A stretch of DNA of 42,998 nucleotides, taken from Selenomonadaceae bacterium (GTDB lineage Bacteria > Bacillota > Negativicutes > Selenomonadales > Selenomonadaceae). Numbering within the stretch: the stretch's first letter is position 1; each line of letters begins with the position of its first letter. Positions 1 to 7,932 of this stretch are shown here, one piece after another. The notes beneath the pieces were generated by a model. That model made no database searches. It was given only the letters and a program-made list of their open reading frames with translations, and was not told the DNA's origin. The translations under genes were made by a program, and so were the position numbers. The DNA lies in contig JAQYBD010000070.1 of the NCBI GenBank assembly GCA_029338835.1, positions 1 through 42,998 on the forward strand. Reading direction: 5' to 3'.

Positions 1-1194
1 TACTGGAGCCGCATCTATGACCTCATGAATGACAAGCATATGACGGAAGACCAGGCAAAGGTCGAGGCGAAGAAAGAGCTCGAGGCCGAAGGTCAGGTCT
101 TCAGCCCGTGGCATTGGGAAAACTGGTTCGAGATAAAGAACCAGAAGACGCAGGACATGATGGGCAAGAAATACGCTTATCATGATTGGCAGGGCTACGA
201 CAGCCTCGTGCCGTTCAAGGATGCCGATTATCCGGGCTCGGAGCAGGGCACGGTCAAGTCGGACCTCGGCGATTATCTGCTCTATGGCCGCGGCAATGAC
301 AAAGGCGTCATCATGAAGTGGTTCGACGAAGGTCTCTCGGGCTGGCGTCTCGATGTCGCCAAAGAGGTGCCGCCGGGATTCTGGGCTGACGTACGCAAGG
401 AAGTCAAATCCATCAAGACGAAGAACGGCGACGACCCGCTGCTGCTCGGCGAAATCTGGCAGGACGGCTCGCAGTTCTTCACGGGCGATACCTTCGATTC
501 GGTCATGAACTACAAGCTCTCGTTTGCTCTCGGCGACCTCTTCCTCGATAAGGGCGATGCCAAAGCAGCCGATGATGAACTCAAGATCCTGCGCCAGAAT
601 TATCCGAAGGAAGCGCTCTACGACCTCATGAATATCGTGGATAGCCACGATACGGTCCGCGCACTCTATAAGTTCGGTGGCGGCTCCGACGGCGTGGCTC
701 AGCCGACGAAGAAGGATTTTGACTATGATCTCGGCAAGGCGCGTCTCAAGCTCGCAGCGACCTTCCTCATGGGTTATCCAGGAATGCCGACCATCTACTA
801 TGGCGATGAGGCCGGTCAGTACGGCAGCGGCGACCCCGACTGCCGCCGCACGTATCCATGGGGCAGGGAGGACAAAGAACTCATTGCCTACTACAAGAAG
901 GTCATCGGCGTCCGCAACGCTCATAAGAACATTTTCTCGTATGGTGATGTGGATACGCTCAAAGCCGATGGCGATATCTATGTATTTGCACGCACGGCCG
1001 TCGACGGCAGTCATGATGCTGCCATCGTCGCCTTGAACCGCGGCCCTGCCCAGACCGTTGTCGTGCCGGCAGCAGCTTTCGCTGACGGCACAGCTTTCAA
1101 GGATCAGTTGACGGGGACAGACGCAGTCGTCCGCAATGGTCAGCTCACCTTGGACCTTGGTGCAAACCAGGGTATGATGCTCGTCAAAGCATGA
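1..1194 (+). CDS. GH13 alpha-glycosidase / (amylo)pullulanase-like, 3' part
   Basis: This is the C-terminal part of a glycoside hydrolase family 13 enzyme that cleaves alpha-glucans or maltodextrins. The reading frame is already open at base 1, so the true start lies outside the window; the ATG at 25 is internal. Three GH13 blocks are visible: GWRLDVAKEV with the nucleophile Asp (around base 340), LLGEIW with the acid/base Glu (around 450), and VDSHDT with the transition-state Asp-His (around 640). The wording of these blocks resembles neopullulanase, cyclomaltodextrinase and clostridial amylopullulanase catalytic domains. A short beta-rich C-terminal domain follows, and the protein ends in VKA. 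No signal sequence can be judged. Two hairpin terminators follow the gene. The family is sure; the exact substrate is inferred. Confidence 0.9.
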   Translation, partial: YWSRIYDLMNDKHMTEDQAKVEAKKELEAEGQVFSPWHWENWFEIKNQKTQDMMGKKYAYHDWQGYDSLVPFKDADYPGSEQGTVKSDLGDYLLYGRGNDKGVIMKWFDEGLSGWRLDVAKEVPPGFWADVRKEVKSIKTKNGDDPLLLGEIWQDGSQFFTGDTFDSVMNYKLSFALGDLFLDKGDAKAADDELKILRQNYPKEALYDLMNIVDSHDTVRALYKFGGGSDGVAQPTKKDFDYDLGKARLKLAATFLMGYPGMPTIYYGDEAGQYGSGDPDCRRTYPWGREDKELIAYYKKVIGVRNAHKNIFSYGDVDTLKADGDIYVFARTAVDGSHDAAIVALNRGPAQTVVVPAAAFADGTAFKDQLTGTDAVVRNGQLTLDLGANQGMMLVKA

Positions 1195-1236
1195 TACGGG
1201 CATCGACGTAAACCCCTATTTTATTCCCCTGTCTTT

Positions 1237-1270
1237 GCTGTGCCGGCCCCCTCCGGTGCAGCATTTTCTT
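1237..1270 (+). terminator. Terminator after GH13 gene (first hairpin)
   Basis: A 10-bp stem (1237-1246 with 1253-1262, two G-T wobbles) is followed by a T-rich run. It lies 43 bases after the GH13 stop codon. Confidence 0.6.
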
Positions 1271-1293
1271 TGTGGGATTTTTATTGTCTTCGA

Positions 1294-1322
1294 GCCGTGC
1301 CATTTCTGGTACGGCTATTTTT
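1294..1322 (+). terminator. Terminator after GH13 gene (second hairpin)
   Basis: The stem GCCGTGCCA/TGGTACGGC with a TTTC loop is followed by TATTTTTAT. The same left arm, GCCGTGCCA, occurs in the terminator at 3992. Confidence 0.75.
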
Positions 1323-1549
1323 ATGCTAGTCTATGAATTTTTATTCGTGTTGTGAAGATGAATATACGGGAGAGGAGGTAAAGCTGATAATACATAGAGA
1401 GAGAAGTGACTGGGGATGAACCATATATTTCTAATATAAATCAAATGATTTTCTATATATTTTGCTTATAAAGTTAGAAAAATACAGAGAAAAATTAGAA
1501 AAACAATAAGAAGTAGTACAATAAACAATACCAATGAGGACATTAGTCC
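1323..1549. other. AT-rich stretch without a supported gene
   Basis: This stretch is far richer in A and T than the genes around it. GAGGAGG at about 1371-1377 looks like a ribosome binding site, but no ATG, GTG or TTG reading frame of useful length follows it. A weak hairpin, AGGAC-ATTA-GTCCT plus four T, lies at 1537-1554 just before the next promoter. I see no gene here. Confidence 0.6.
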
Positions 1550-1578
1550 TTTTTGTGCATGCGGATTTATGCTATACT
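1550..1578 (+). promoter_or_regulatory. Putative promoter for the porin transcript
   Basis: TATACT at 1573-1578 is a good -10 box and has TG one base upstream (extended -10). The -35 region is only a T-rich run, so the call rests mainly on the -10. Transcription would start near 1585, leaving an untranslated leader of about 300 bases before the porin gene. Confidence 0.4.
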
Positions 1579-1644
1579 CGTCTCTGTAATAAAAAACATA
1601 TCTGAAAATTCGAAGTCAAGCGATAAAAAGACATGTGCGGCCAT

Positions 1645-1840
1645 TGGTGATGAGGCTGGGGTCGGGGAAAACCCGAGTGCTTTCACAAGCAGACAGGTGG
1701 GGATCTGTCGCTCAATACCAAAATAAACAAACACATATTCAATTATTTATCTATCATCGTGGGCGAAACGGATTTTCTTTTATGCAGGAATCAAGAAAGG
1801 AGGACAAAAGCAGGGATTCGCCGTTCGGGAAAGCGGCGAA
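1645..1840 (+). promoter_or_regulatory. Structured 5' leader of unknown class
   Basis: Three small hairpins stand in tandem: TCGGG-GAAAA-CCCGA (1662-1676), TGCTT-TCAC-AAGCA (1678-1691) and GACAG-N8-CTGTC (1692-1709). After an AT-rich linker comes a perfect 7-bp stem, TTCGCCG/CGGCGAA (1817-1823 with 1834-1840), close to the porin ribosome binding site. The layout resembles a regulatory leader, but I could match no known riboswitch consensus. A 78-codon reading frame crosses the region, but its codons look random and I do not call it. Confidence 0.4.
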
Positions 1841-1889
1841 GGGTATGTATTCAAAACAAGAATCGTTATGAGAGAATGGAGAGATTCAA

Positions 1890-3083
1890 ATGAAGAATAA
1901 GAAACAGCTTTCTCTTGCCATCGCCTTGATGATGGGAACGACGCTGGGTGTACAGACGATGGGGATGAACAGTGCCAGTGCGGAGATTTCCGATAAATTC
2001 AAGATGGAAATCAACGGCGTCATTGGTTATATTTCCGATAATGATAACCTCGGCGGTTACACGGCAAAATCGCAGGATACGGGGGATACGGAGAGCTATT
2101 GGAATAGCTACACGCGTCTCCAGCTCCAGTATCATCAGGACAAGAACACGATGCTGCAGGCACGTCTGCACAGTGACTATGAATCGTTCGGCACGGATTA
2201 TGCCAAGGTCGGCAAGACGGGTTCCTATTTTGATCAGACATTCTTGCAGGTCAAGGATCCGAAGGCCAATATGACGTATATCCTCGGCAAGAAAGGTGCA
2301 TTCCTCGGACAGGGTCTCATCCACAATTCTTCGGGCAATCTGACGGGGGCTCAGGTCTCCTTTGGCAACTGGTACGACCCGCAGTGCCTGCAGCTGCTGT
2401 ATGGACAGAAGAAAGACGGCTCGAAGTTCCTGGCTGCGAATTACACGAAGGACGTCATGAAGAACTGGCAGGTATCGCTGACGGGCATCCGTCATGATCC
2501 TTTGACGAATTATACGTTCAAAGAAGATGCCAATGGCTCGTATACCAATGCAGCAGATCCATCGCTCCATTATTCCAAGATCAAGCGCAATCAGATGCAT
2601 CTTCTCTCTATCGGTAGTAAAATTAAAGGGAAAGGCGTTACTATACAGGGTGAGTATGTCTATAACTTTGCCGATGAGGTCGGGGACGGCCATTCGGTCA
2701 GCATGAAGGATGGCAAGGGGAAGGCATATACCAATACGCTTATGGATAACAGCAAGAGTTCGCGCAAAGGCTGGTATATCGAAGCGTATACGGGCCCGAC
2801 GAGTGATATGACCTCCGGCCTGCCGCTGCAGAAGCCTGGCACGAATGTCTGGTCGCTGAAGTACCAGGATGTCGGTGCGAATGCGACGGATGCGCACAAC
2901 ACGACGTTCTTCGATGATGCCAAAGGCTGGCGCCTGGATTACGGCCATACGTTCAAGAAAGGCCTTGCTGCGGATATCGCCGTGGCTCATATGAAGGATA
3001 AAGGCGGCAGTGATTTCAATGATCCGGAGAACGGCAAATGGAAGACACTCGTCTGCGCACAGGTCAACTATAAATTCCGCTGA
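1890..3083 (+). CDS. Putative outer-membrane porin / beta-barrel protein
   Basis: This 397-residue secreted protein probably forms an outer-membrane beta-barrel. A Sec signal peptide is clear: basic start MKNKK, a hydrophobic core, and SASA before the predicted cut after residue 31. The mature part alternates polar and aromatic residues with many Gly, Asn, Asp and Tyr, as in barrel strands (for example YWNSYTRLQLQYHQDK and GVTIQGEYVYNF), and it ends in an aromatic strand, VNYKFR. GGAGAG lies 8 bases before the ATG. No S-layer-homology domain is visible at the N-terminus, unlike the common Negativicutes porins. It lies 28 bases before a secreted phosphodiesterase gene and is probably co-transcribed with it. 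The role as a diffusion channel is inferred. Confidence 0.75.
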   Translation: MKNKKQLSLAIALMMGTTLGVQTMGMNSASAEISDKFKMEINGVIGYISDNDNLGGYTAKSQDTGDTESYWNSYTRLQLQYHQDKNTMLQARLHSDYESFGTDYAKVGKTGSYFDQTFLQVKDPKANMTYILGKKGAFLGQGLIHNSSGNLTGAQVSFGNWYDPQCLQLLYGQKKDGSKFLAANYTKDVMKNWQVSLTGIRHDPLTNYTFKEDANGSYTNAADPSLHYSKIKRNQMHLLSIGSKIKGKGVTIQGEYVYNFADEVGDGHSVSMKDGKGKAYTNTLMDNSKSSRKGWYIEAYTGPTSDMTSGLPLQKPGTNVWSLKYQDVGANATDAHNTTFFDDAKGWRLDYGHTFKKGLAADIAVAHMKDKGGSDFNDPENGKWKTLVCAQVNYKFR

Positions 3084-3111
3084 TGATGAATGAAGGACAG
3101 GAGGAGTTTCC

Positions 3112-3903
3112 ATGAAGTTTGGCAAGAGATCAAGATGGGTGGTCGTTCCGGCTATGCTGGCTTCCTTCGGCGCGTTGAATTTCATGCCGCCGCAGGCAGA
3201 AGCCTGGACAGACCAGACGCATATGGCCATTGAGCGTGCGGCAGGGCTTGCGGGGTATCAGAATGCCTGTGCGCCGGATGTGTCGAAGACGGTATCGGCC
3301 ATCAATCGCCTCAAGAAGAACGATGGCCAGGCACATTTCTTCGATGCTTCGAAGCCGCCGACGCGCGAGGATGTGACGGCACAGCTCGACATGATCGGCA
3401 TGAGCCGGGATGACTGCCCGGATGGCTACATCCTGGGCGCCATCGTCAATGCGACGCGCAAGGCCAAGGCTTGGACGGAAATGGGCAAATTCGATGATTA
3501 TAATTATGCCATCCTCGGTCATTACTGCGGCGATCTCTCGATGCCGCTGCACATGTCCGTTTACGACGATTTCAATCGCAAACATCATCTGAACATTGAC
3601 CAGACGCTTACGCGCAAGGATGTCAAATGGGATGTGGATGCGGTTCCGCTCATCACGAAGGAAATGACCGTGGATGACAGTGTGCGTTTCCACAATGAGG
3701 ATGAAATCATCGATTACATGCTGCAGATTGCTGGCGAATCGTACGATCTTGCACAGACCATCCGCAAGGAAAACCGCGAACTCACGCATGATGAAGCCAT
3801 CCAGCGCATCAACCGTTCGGCCACGTTCTTCCGCGCTCTCATGCGTTACTGTGGCAAGGACATCACGTCGGATGAAGCCGTCCATTATGTCGTGAACCAC
3901 TGA
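3112..3903 (+). CDS. Secreted S1/P1-type zinc nuclease / phospholipase C-like protein
   Basis: This 263-residue exported protein belongs to the trinuclear-zinc S1/P1 nuclease and phospholipase C fold. The signal peptide ends in AEA, so the mature protein would begin with Trp32, followed by His37. Trp1 and His6 of mature P1 nuclease are zinc ligands, and the spacing here is identical. The second hallmark is HYCGDLSMPLH at residues 137-147, the H-x3-D-x5-H zinc motif of the family. Bacterial members hydrolyse nucleic acids or phospholipids, and the motifs alone cannot decide between them. The neighbouring nucleotidase genes favour a nuclease. It follows the porin gene by 28 bases, with GGAGGAG before the start, and a strong terminator lies about 90 bases after its stop. 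Confidence 0.8.
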   Translation: MKFGKRSRWVVVPAMLASFGALNFMPPQAEAWTDQTHMAIERAAGLAGYQNACAPDVSKTVSAINRLKKNDGQAHFFDASKPPTREDVTAQLDMIGMSRDDCPDGYILGAIVNATRKAKAWTEMGKFDDYNYAILGHYCGDLSMPLHMSVYDDFNRKHHLNIDQTLTRKDVKWDVDAVPLITKEMTVDDSVRFHNEDEIIDYMLQIAGESYDLAQTIRKENRELTHDEAIQRINRSATFFRALMRYCGKDITSDEAVHYVVNH

Positions 3904-3991
3904 GGCTGGTTTCCCTCAAGTCAACACTCTCTATTCTACTTTTTCCATAAATCCATTTCCTTTTGAGCAACGATATTTTCTTTGTTGCCGA

Positions 3992-4025
3992 GCCGTGCCA
4001 GCTCTTGGCACGGCTGCTTTTTTTG
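3992..4025 (+). terminator. Terminator after the zinc phosphodiesterase
   Basis: A perfect 9-bp stem, GCCGTGCCA/TGGCACGGC with a five-base loop, is followed by a T run. The first arm is identical to that of the terminator at 1294. Confidence 0.9.
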
Positions 4026-4106
4026 CATCCGCCAAAGAGCGCTGCCCTGGTCTTTTCCTGCTGGTCGAAAGCGGGAGCCCCGGGGCTTGCATGCGATTAC
4101 GCGAAA

Positions 4107-4135
4107 TTGTGACAACAGGTGAATCCTGTTATAAT
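4107..4135 (+). promoter_or_regulatory. Promoter with an internal operator-like palindrome
   Basis: TTGTGA (4107-4112), a 17-base spacer and a perfect TATAAT (4130-4135) form a good vegetative promoter. The spacer is largely an inverted repeat, AACAGG-N5-CCTGTT (4114-4130), a typical position for a repressor site. The transcript would start near 4142, about 65 bases before the nucleotidase gene. Confidence 0.7.
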
Positions 4136-4206
4136 GATAGCAACGATAGTTTACCAGTACCTTGACGGATAGCTTTGCTGTCCGTCCGTAGGGAGGAGGA
4201 GATTCT

Positions 4207-5802
4207 ATGAAAAAGATCCTGGCCGTGCTGATGCTGGTCTTTGCCTGCCTCTGGGGCACGGCTTTTGCCGCGGATTTCTCACATCTTGTCATCATGCATA
4301 CGAATGACACGCATGGTTACGACCGTCGCGCAGACGGTGTCAACGGCATGGCGACGGTCGCCGCACTCAAGAAGGACTACGAGGCCAAGGGCTATGATGT
4401 CCTGCTCGTCGATGCCGGCGATGCCATCCAGGACAATAATCTGGTCAATTTCAGCAAGGGCAAGACGGCCATCGACTTCATGAATGCCGTTGGCTACGAT
4501 GCCATGACGCTCGGCAATCATGAATTCGACTATGGTTCTGATGTGACGCAGGCGCGCATCAAGCAGGCGAAGTTCCCAATCATGTCGGCCAATATCATCG
4601 TCGAGGCGACGGGCAAGTCCTTTACGCCGAAGACGCATGTCATCGTCAAAAAGGGCGGTCTCAAGATCGGTATCTTCGGTCTGACGACGCCGTCCACAGT
4701 GACGACGTCGAATCCGAAGAGTACGCGCGGCCTGACGTTCCTGTCGAAGGATGCGATGTACCAGGCAGCCCAAAAGGAGGTCGATGTCCTCAAAGCTGCT
4801 GAGTGCGATCTCATTGTTGCCATCGGCCACCTTGGCAGTGAGCCGGATGCAGCGGGCGACCGTTCCAACGATATCCTTGAGAATGTCAAGGGCATCGACG
4901 TCTTCATCGACGGCCATGACCATACGGTCAAGGACCTCTATATCAACAATGCGTTGCTGACGGAAACGGGCGCGCATCTCGCCAATATCGGTGCAGTGCT
5001 TTATAAGAATGGCAAGTGGACAGAAGACCTCCATGCTTATGGCCGCTTCAACCAGGAAGATGCCAGGGTCAAAGCTATGGTCGACAAGGCCCAGGCTGAT
5101 ATCGACAAACAGCTTTCGGCCGTTGTCGGCAAGACGGATATGGAACTCAACGGTTCTCGTGACCCCGGTGTGCGCACCGAAGAGACCAATCTTGGCGATT
5201 TCCTGGCCGACGCTTATCTCTGGCAGGTCCGCCATGCCACAGTCCTCGAGCGTGTCACGATTGACGGCGCTCTCTTGAACGGCGGCAGCATCCGTTCCGG
5301 CATTGCCGCTGGCGATATCACGCAGAATGATTTGCTGCGCGTGCTGCCGTACCATAACCATCTGCAGTATATCACGATGAAGGGGGCGACGCTGCTTGAG
5401 GTATTCGAGGCTGCTACCTGCACGACGCCGAAAGCCATCGGTGCGTTCCCGCAGGTTGCTGGTATCACCTATACCGTGGATACGACGAAGCCGTTTGAGA
5501 AGGGTGAGCTTTATCCGCATTCCACCTATTACAGCCCCGCAAAGCCTGGCACGCGTGTCACGATCACGAGTGTCGGCGGCAAGCCGTTTGATCCCAACGC
5601 CACGTACAACATCGCTGTGCCGGATTACCTGACCTCTGGCGGTGATACGTATTATTCGCTGACGGATCCAGGCAAGGTCACGATACACGATGTCGATTAC
5701 CTTGATGTCGATGCCGTCCGCAACTATCTCCATGAAGAACTTGGCGACCATGTCGGCGCAGCGTATGCTCAGCCGCAGGGCCGCATCACGATTATCCAAT
5801 AA
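4207..5802 (+). CDS. Secreted 5'-nucleotidase / UshA-family metallophosphoesterase
   Basis: This 531-residue exported enzyme would release phosphate from nucleotides outside the cytoplasm. The signal peptide (MKKILAVLMLVFACLWGTAFA) is cut near residue 21. The metallophosphatase domain shows the dimetal motifs in order: NDTHG (Asp34, His36), DAGDAIQD near residue 70, GNHEFDYG near 102, GHLG near 216 and DGHDH near 235. The C-terminal 5'-nucleotidase domain follows, from about residue 300, with NLGDFLADA, NGGSIRSGI and the substrate-stacking region. Length and order match UshA/YfkN single-unit proteins. GGAGGAG lies before the start. The gene has its own promoter, and a paralogous enzyme follows. 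Substrate range (AMP, UMP, UDP-sugar) cannot be read from the sequence. Confidence 0.88.
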   Translation: MKKILAVLMLVFACLWGTAFAADFSHLVIMHTNDTHGYDRRADGVNGMATVAALKKDYEAKGYDVLLVDAGDAIQDNNLVNFSKGKTAIDFMNAVGYDAMTLGNHEFDYGSDVTQARIKQAKFPIMSANIIVEATGKSFTPKTHVIVKKGGLKIGIFGLTTPSTVTTSNPKSTRGLTFLSKDAMYQAAQKEVDVLKAAECDLIVAIGHLGSEPDAAGDRSNDILENVKGIDVFIDGHDHTVKDLYINNALLTETGAHLANIGAVLYKNGKWTEDLHAYGRFNQEDARVKAMVDKAQADIDKQLSAVVGKTDMELNGSRDPGVRTEETNLGDFLADAYLWQVRHATVLERVTIDGALLNGGSIRSGIAAGDITQNDLLRVLPYHNHLQYITMKGATLLEVFEAATCTTPKAIGAFPQVAGITYTVDTTKPFEKGELYPHSTYYSPAKPGTRVTITSVGGKPFDPNATYNIAVPDYLTSGGDTYYSLTDPGKVTIHDVDYLDVDAVRNYLHEELGDHVGAAYAQPQGRITIIQ

Positions 5803-5814
5803 TACCCCGCAAGG

Positions 5815-5853
5815 ATACAGTCATGTACAGCCTGCCGCTCGTCATGGCTGTAT
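5815..5853 (+). repeat. Inverted repeat between the two nucleotidase genes
   Basis: ATACAGTCATG (5815-5825) and CATGGCTGTAT (5843-5853) pair over 11 bp with one wobble. The bases after it (TCTTGCC) are a poor T-tract, so it may be a weak terminator or an RNA-stabilising hairpin between two related genes. Confidence 0.45.
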
Positions 5854-6016
5854 TCTTGCCTCCAGTATGCTCCGGACAAGACGCTCATCGGCAATGAGAA
5901 CTACAGAGAATTCTTCGGCCGTGTTGCGTGGCAGTCCTGAGCGAACGGATTCTGGCATAAAAAAGAAGAAATGGCGGCTGCATCTGGCAGACGCTTTTCT
6001 GGAACAGGAGGAAGTC

Positions 6017-7855
6017 ATGCATTTCACGCATAAGGGCAAACACTATCTGCTCGGCTGCCTGGCGGCAGCGATGTCACTTTCTTTTACGTCGGCTGTAGCT
6101 TTTGCAGCCGCACCGGCCGAGGACACCGTGACGGTCACCATCCTCGGTACGTCTGACGTCCATGGACGCTTCATGCCTTGGGATTATGCGACGGATACGG
6201 AGGATCGCTCGGGCAGCCTGACGCAGATCAGCACGGCTGTCAAGGAGATCCGCCAGGAGAATCCCAATGTCATCCTCGTTGATGCCGGCGATGCTATCCA
6301 GGATAACAGCGTCGAGCAGTTCAACGAAGCTCCGCATCAGCCGATGGTCGTCGCGATGAATGCCATGGGCTATGATATCTGGGAAATGGGCAATCATGAG
6401 TTCAATTTCGGTCTCGATGTGCTGCGCCATGTGACACGGCAGTTCAAGGGGCAGGTGCTTTGCGGCAATGTTTATTGGGACAACGGGAAACGTTTCATGC
6501 CGGCGACGAAAGTCATCACGAAAGGTGGCGTGCGCATCGGCATCATCGGTATGGACACGCCTATGATTGCGGAATTCGAGAAGGATTCTGACCATTTGAA
6601 GGGCGTTGTGGTCAAGGATCCGGTGACGGAGACGAAGAAAGCCATAGAAGAACTCCAGGGCAAGGCTGATGTCATCATCGGCGTCATGCATATGGGCGTG
6701 GCCAATGAGAACGAGCGGCCGGATACGGGCGTGACGGATCTCGCGAATGCCTGTCCGGGGCTTGCGGCCATCGTTGCGGGCCATATGCACCAAAATGTCA
6801 ATGCCAAGACAATCAACGGCGTGCTGGTTTCAGAACCGTACAAATACGGCAAGGCGCTGACGCGCATCGATTTGACCTTCCAAAAACAGGCTGGCCATTA
6901 CGTCCTGATGGATAAAAAGGCACAGACCATTCCTATGGCAAAGTATGACGATGACCAGGAACTCGTCAAGAAACTTGCACCGTATCATGAGGAAGCCCGC
7001 AAGGCAGCCAATGAAGTCATCGGCGAGGCCGTTGGCATGGACATGGTGCCGCCGGATTCTATGCCGGGCATCAGCGAAGTGCAGATCGGTGATACGCCGC
7101 TGACGCATTTTTTGCAAGAGGTACAGCTTCACTACAGTGGCGCCGATGTGACATCGCTCATCATCAGCCGTGATCATGCGCAGCAGCTCGTCGGGCCCAT
7201 ACGCCGCAAGGATATTGCCTTCAACTATCAGTATACGGGCGGTGAAACGACAGTCTATGAAGTGACGGGCAAAGACCTCAAGGATTATATGGAATGGGCG
7301 GCCGCTTACTTCAATCAGAAACAGCCCGGGGACATCGCGCCGAGCTACAATCCGGTGCGCCGCGCTTCGAAATACAGCACGAACGATATGTTTGGCGGCG
7401 TCACGTACACGATTGATTTGACGAAACCGGCAGGGGAGCGCATCACAGACCTGCGCCTCAAGAAGACGGGAAAAACCATCATGGCTGGCGACAAGCTCAA
7501 GCTCGGCATGAATGCTTATCGCATGAACCAGCTGACTGCCAAGGGCGGCGCACTCGAAGGCCGTCAATTCCCACAGGTCTGGACGTCGCTCGAAGCATTC
7601 GGTGAGACGGAAGGGACAATCCGCAATATGACGGCACGCTACATCCGTGAGGTCAAGCAGGGCAAGGTGGAAGTCCAGCCGGTCGACGACTGGCATGTGA
7701 CGGGCTTCGACAAGGATTCGGCTGCTTACAGGCAGGCAGCAGGACTCCTCAAGGCCGGCAAGCTCTCGCTGCATAACTCCGCCGATGGCAGATATACGAA
7801 TATCGCGTCCATCAATCAGAAGGATCTTGAGGATGCCGCTTCATCGGAGAAGTGA
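6017..7855 (+). CDS. Secreted 2',3'-cyclic-nucleotide phosphodiesterase / 3'-nucleotidase-like (CpdB family)
   Basis: This 612-residue exported metallophosphoesterase is a paralog of the preceding gene but closer to CpdB, which opens 2',3'-cyclic nucleotides from RNA breakdown and then removes the 3'-phosphate. The open frame extends upstream, but ATG 6017 has CAGGAGGAAG 6 bases before it and begins a classical signal peptide (hydrophobic stretch ending AVAFAAA). Metal motifs are SDVHG, DAGDAIQDN, GNHEFNFG, GVMHMG and AGHMH. The C-terminal nucleotidase domain runs from about residue 330 with IGDTPLTHFLQ and a long insert around FNYQYTGGET. With the upstream S1/P1-type enzyme and the 5'-nucleotidase it forms a plausible RNA and nucleotide degradation set. 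It ends at a bidirectional terminator shared with metQ. Confidence 0.85.
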   Translation: MHFTHKGKHYLLGCLAAAMSLSFTSAVAFAAAPAEDTVTVTILGTSDVHGRFMPWDYATDTEDRSGSLTQISTAVKEIRQENPNVILVDAGDAIQDNSVEQFNEAPHQPMVVAMNAMGYDIWEMGNHEFNFGLDVLRHVTRQFKGQVLCGNVYWDNGKRFMPATKVITKGGVRIGIIGMDTPMIAEFEKDSDHLKGVVVKDPVTETKKAIEELQGKADVIIGVMHMGVANENERPDTGVTDLANACPGLAAIVAGHMHQNVNAKTINGVLVSEPYKYGKALTRIDLTFQKQAGHYVLMDKKAQTIPMAKYDDDQELVKKLAPYHEEARKAANEVIGEAVGMDMVPPDSMPGISEVQIGDTPLTHFLQEVQLHYSGADVTSLIISRDHAQQLVGPIRRKDIAFNYQYTGGETTVYEVTGKDLKDYMEWAAAYFNQKQPGDIAPSYNPVRRASKYSTNDMFGGVTYTIDLTKPAGERITDLRLKKTGKTIMAGDKLKLGMNAYRMNQLTAKGGALEGRQFPQVWTSLEAFGETEGTIRNMTARYIREVKQGKVEVQPVDDWHVTGFDKDSAAYRQAAGLLKAGKLSLHNSADGRYTNIASINQKDLEDAASSEK

Positions 7856-7884
7856 TGACGTCTAGAGTCGTTTTTCGGCAAGTA

Positions 7885-7913
7885 AAAAGCCCATCCTCAC
7901 CGGATGGGCTTTT
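7885..7913. terminator. Bidirectional terminator between cpdB-like gene and metQ
   Basis: A perfect 12-bp palindromic stem, AAAAGCCCATCC/GGATGGGCTTTT with a five-base loop, has T runs on both strands and lies between two convergent genes. Confidence 0.93.
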
Positions 7914-7932
7914 GCTGTATGCTGACTGTGGC

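Noticed and set aside
1635..1871. 78-codon plus-strand frame in the porin leader
   Set aside because: It has no ribosome binding site and its composition looks noncoding; RNA hairpins explain the region better.
1866..3230. Minus-strand open frame of 454 codons across the porin and nuclease starts
   Set aside because: The plus strand encodes two signal-peptide proteins here; the minus frame is low-complexity antisense sequence.
4279..5799. Minus-strand open frame of 506 codons under the 5'-nucleotidase
   Set aside because: It mirrors the nucleotidase frame and has no ribosome site or recognisable domain.
5690..6016. Upstream extension of the CpdB-like frame
   Set aside because: It overlaps the 5'-nucleotidase end and hides the signal peptide, which begins at ATG 6017 with a strong ribosome site.
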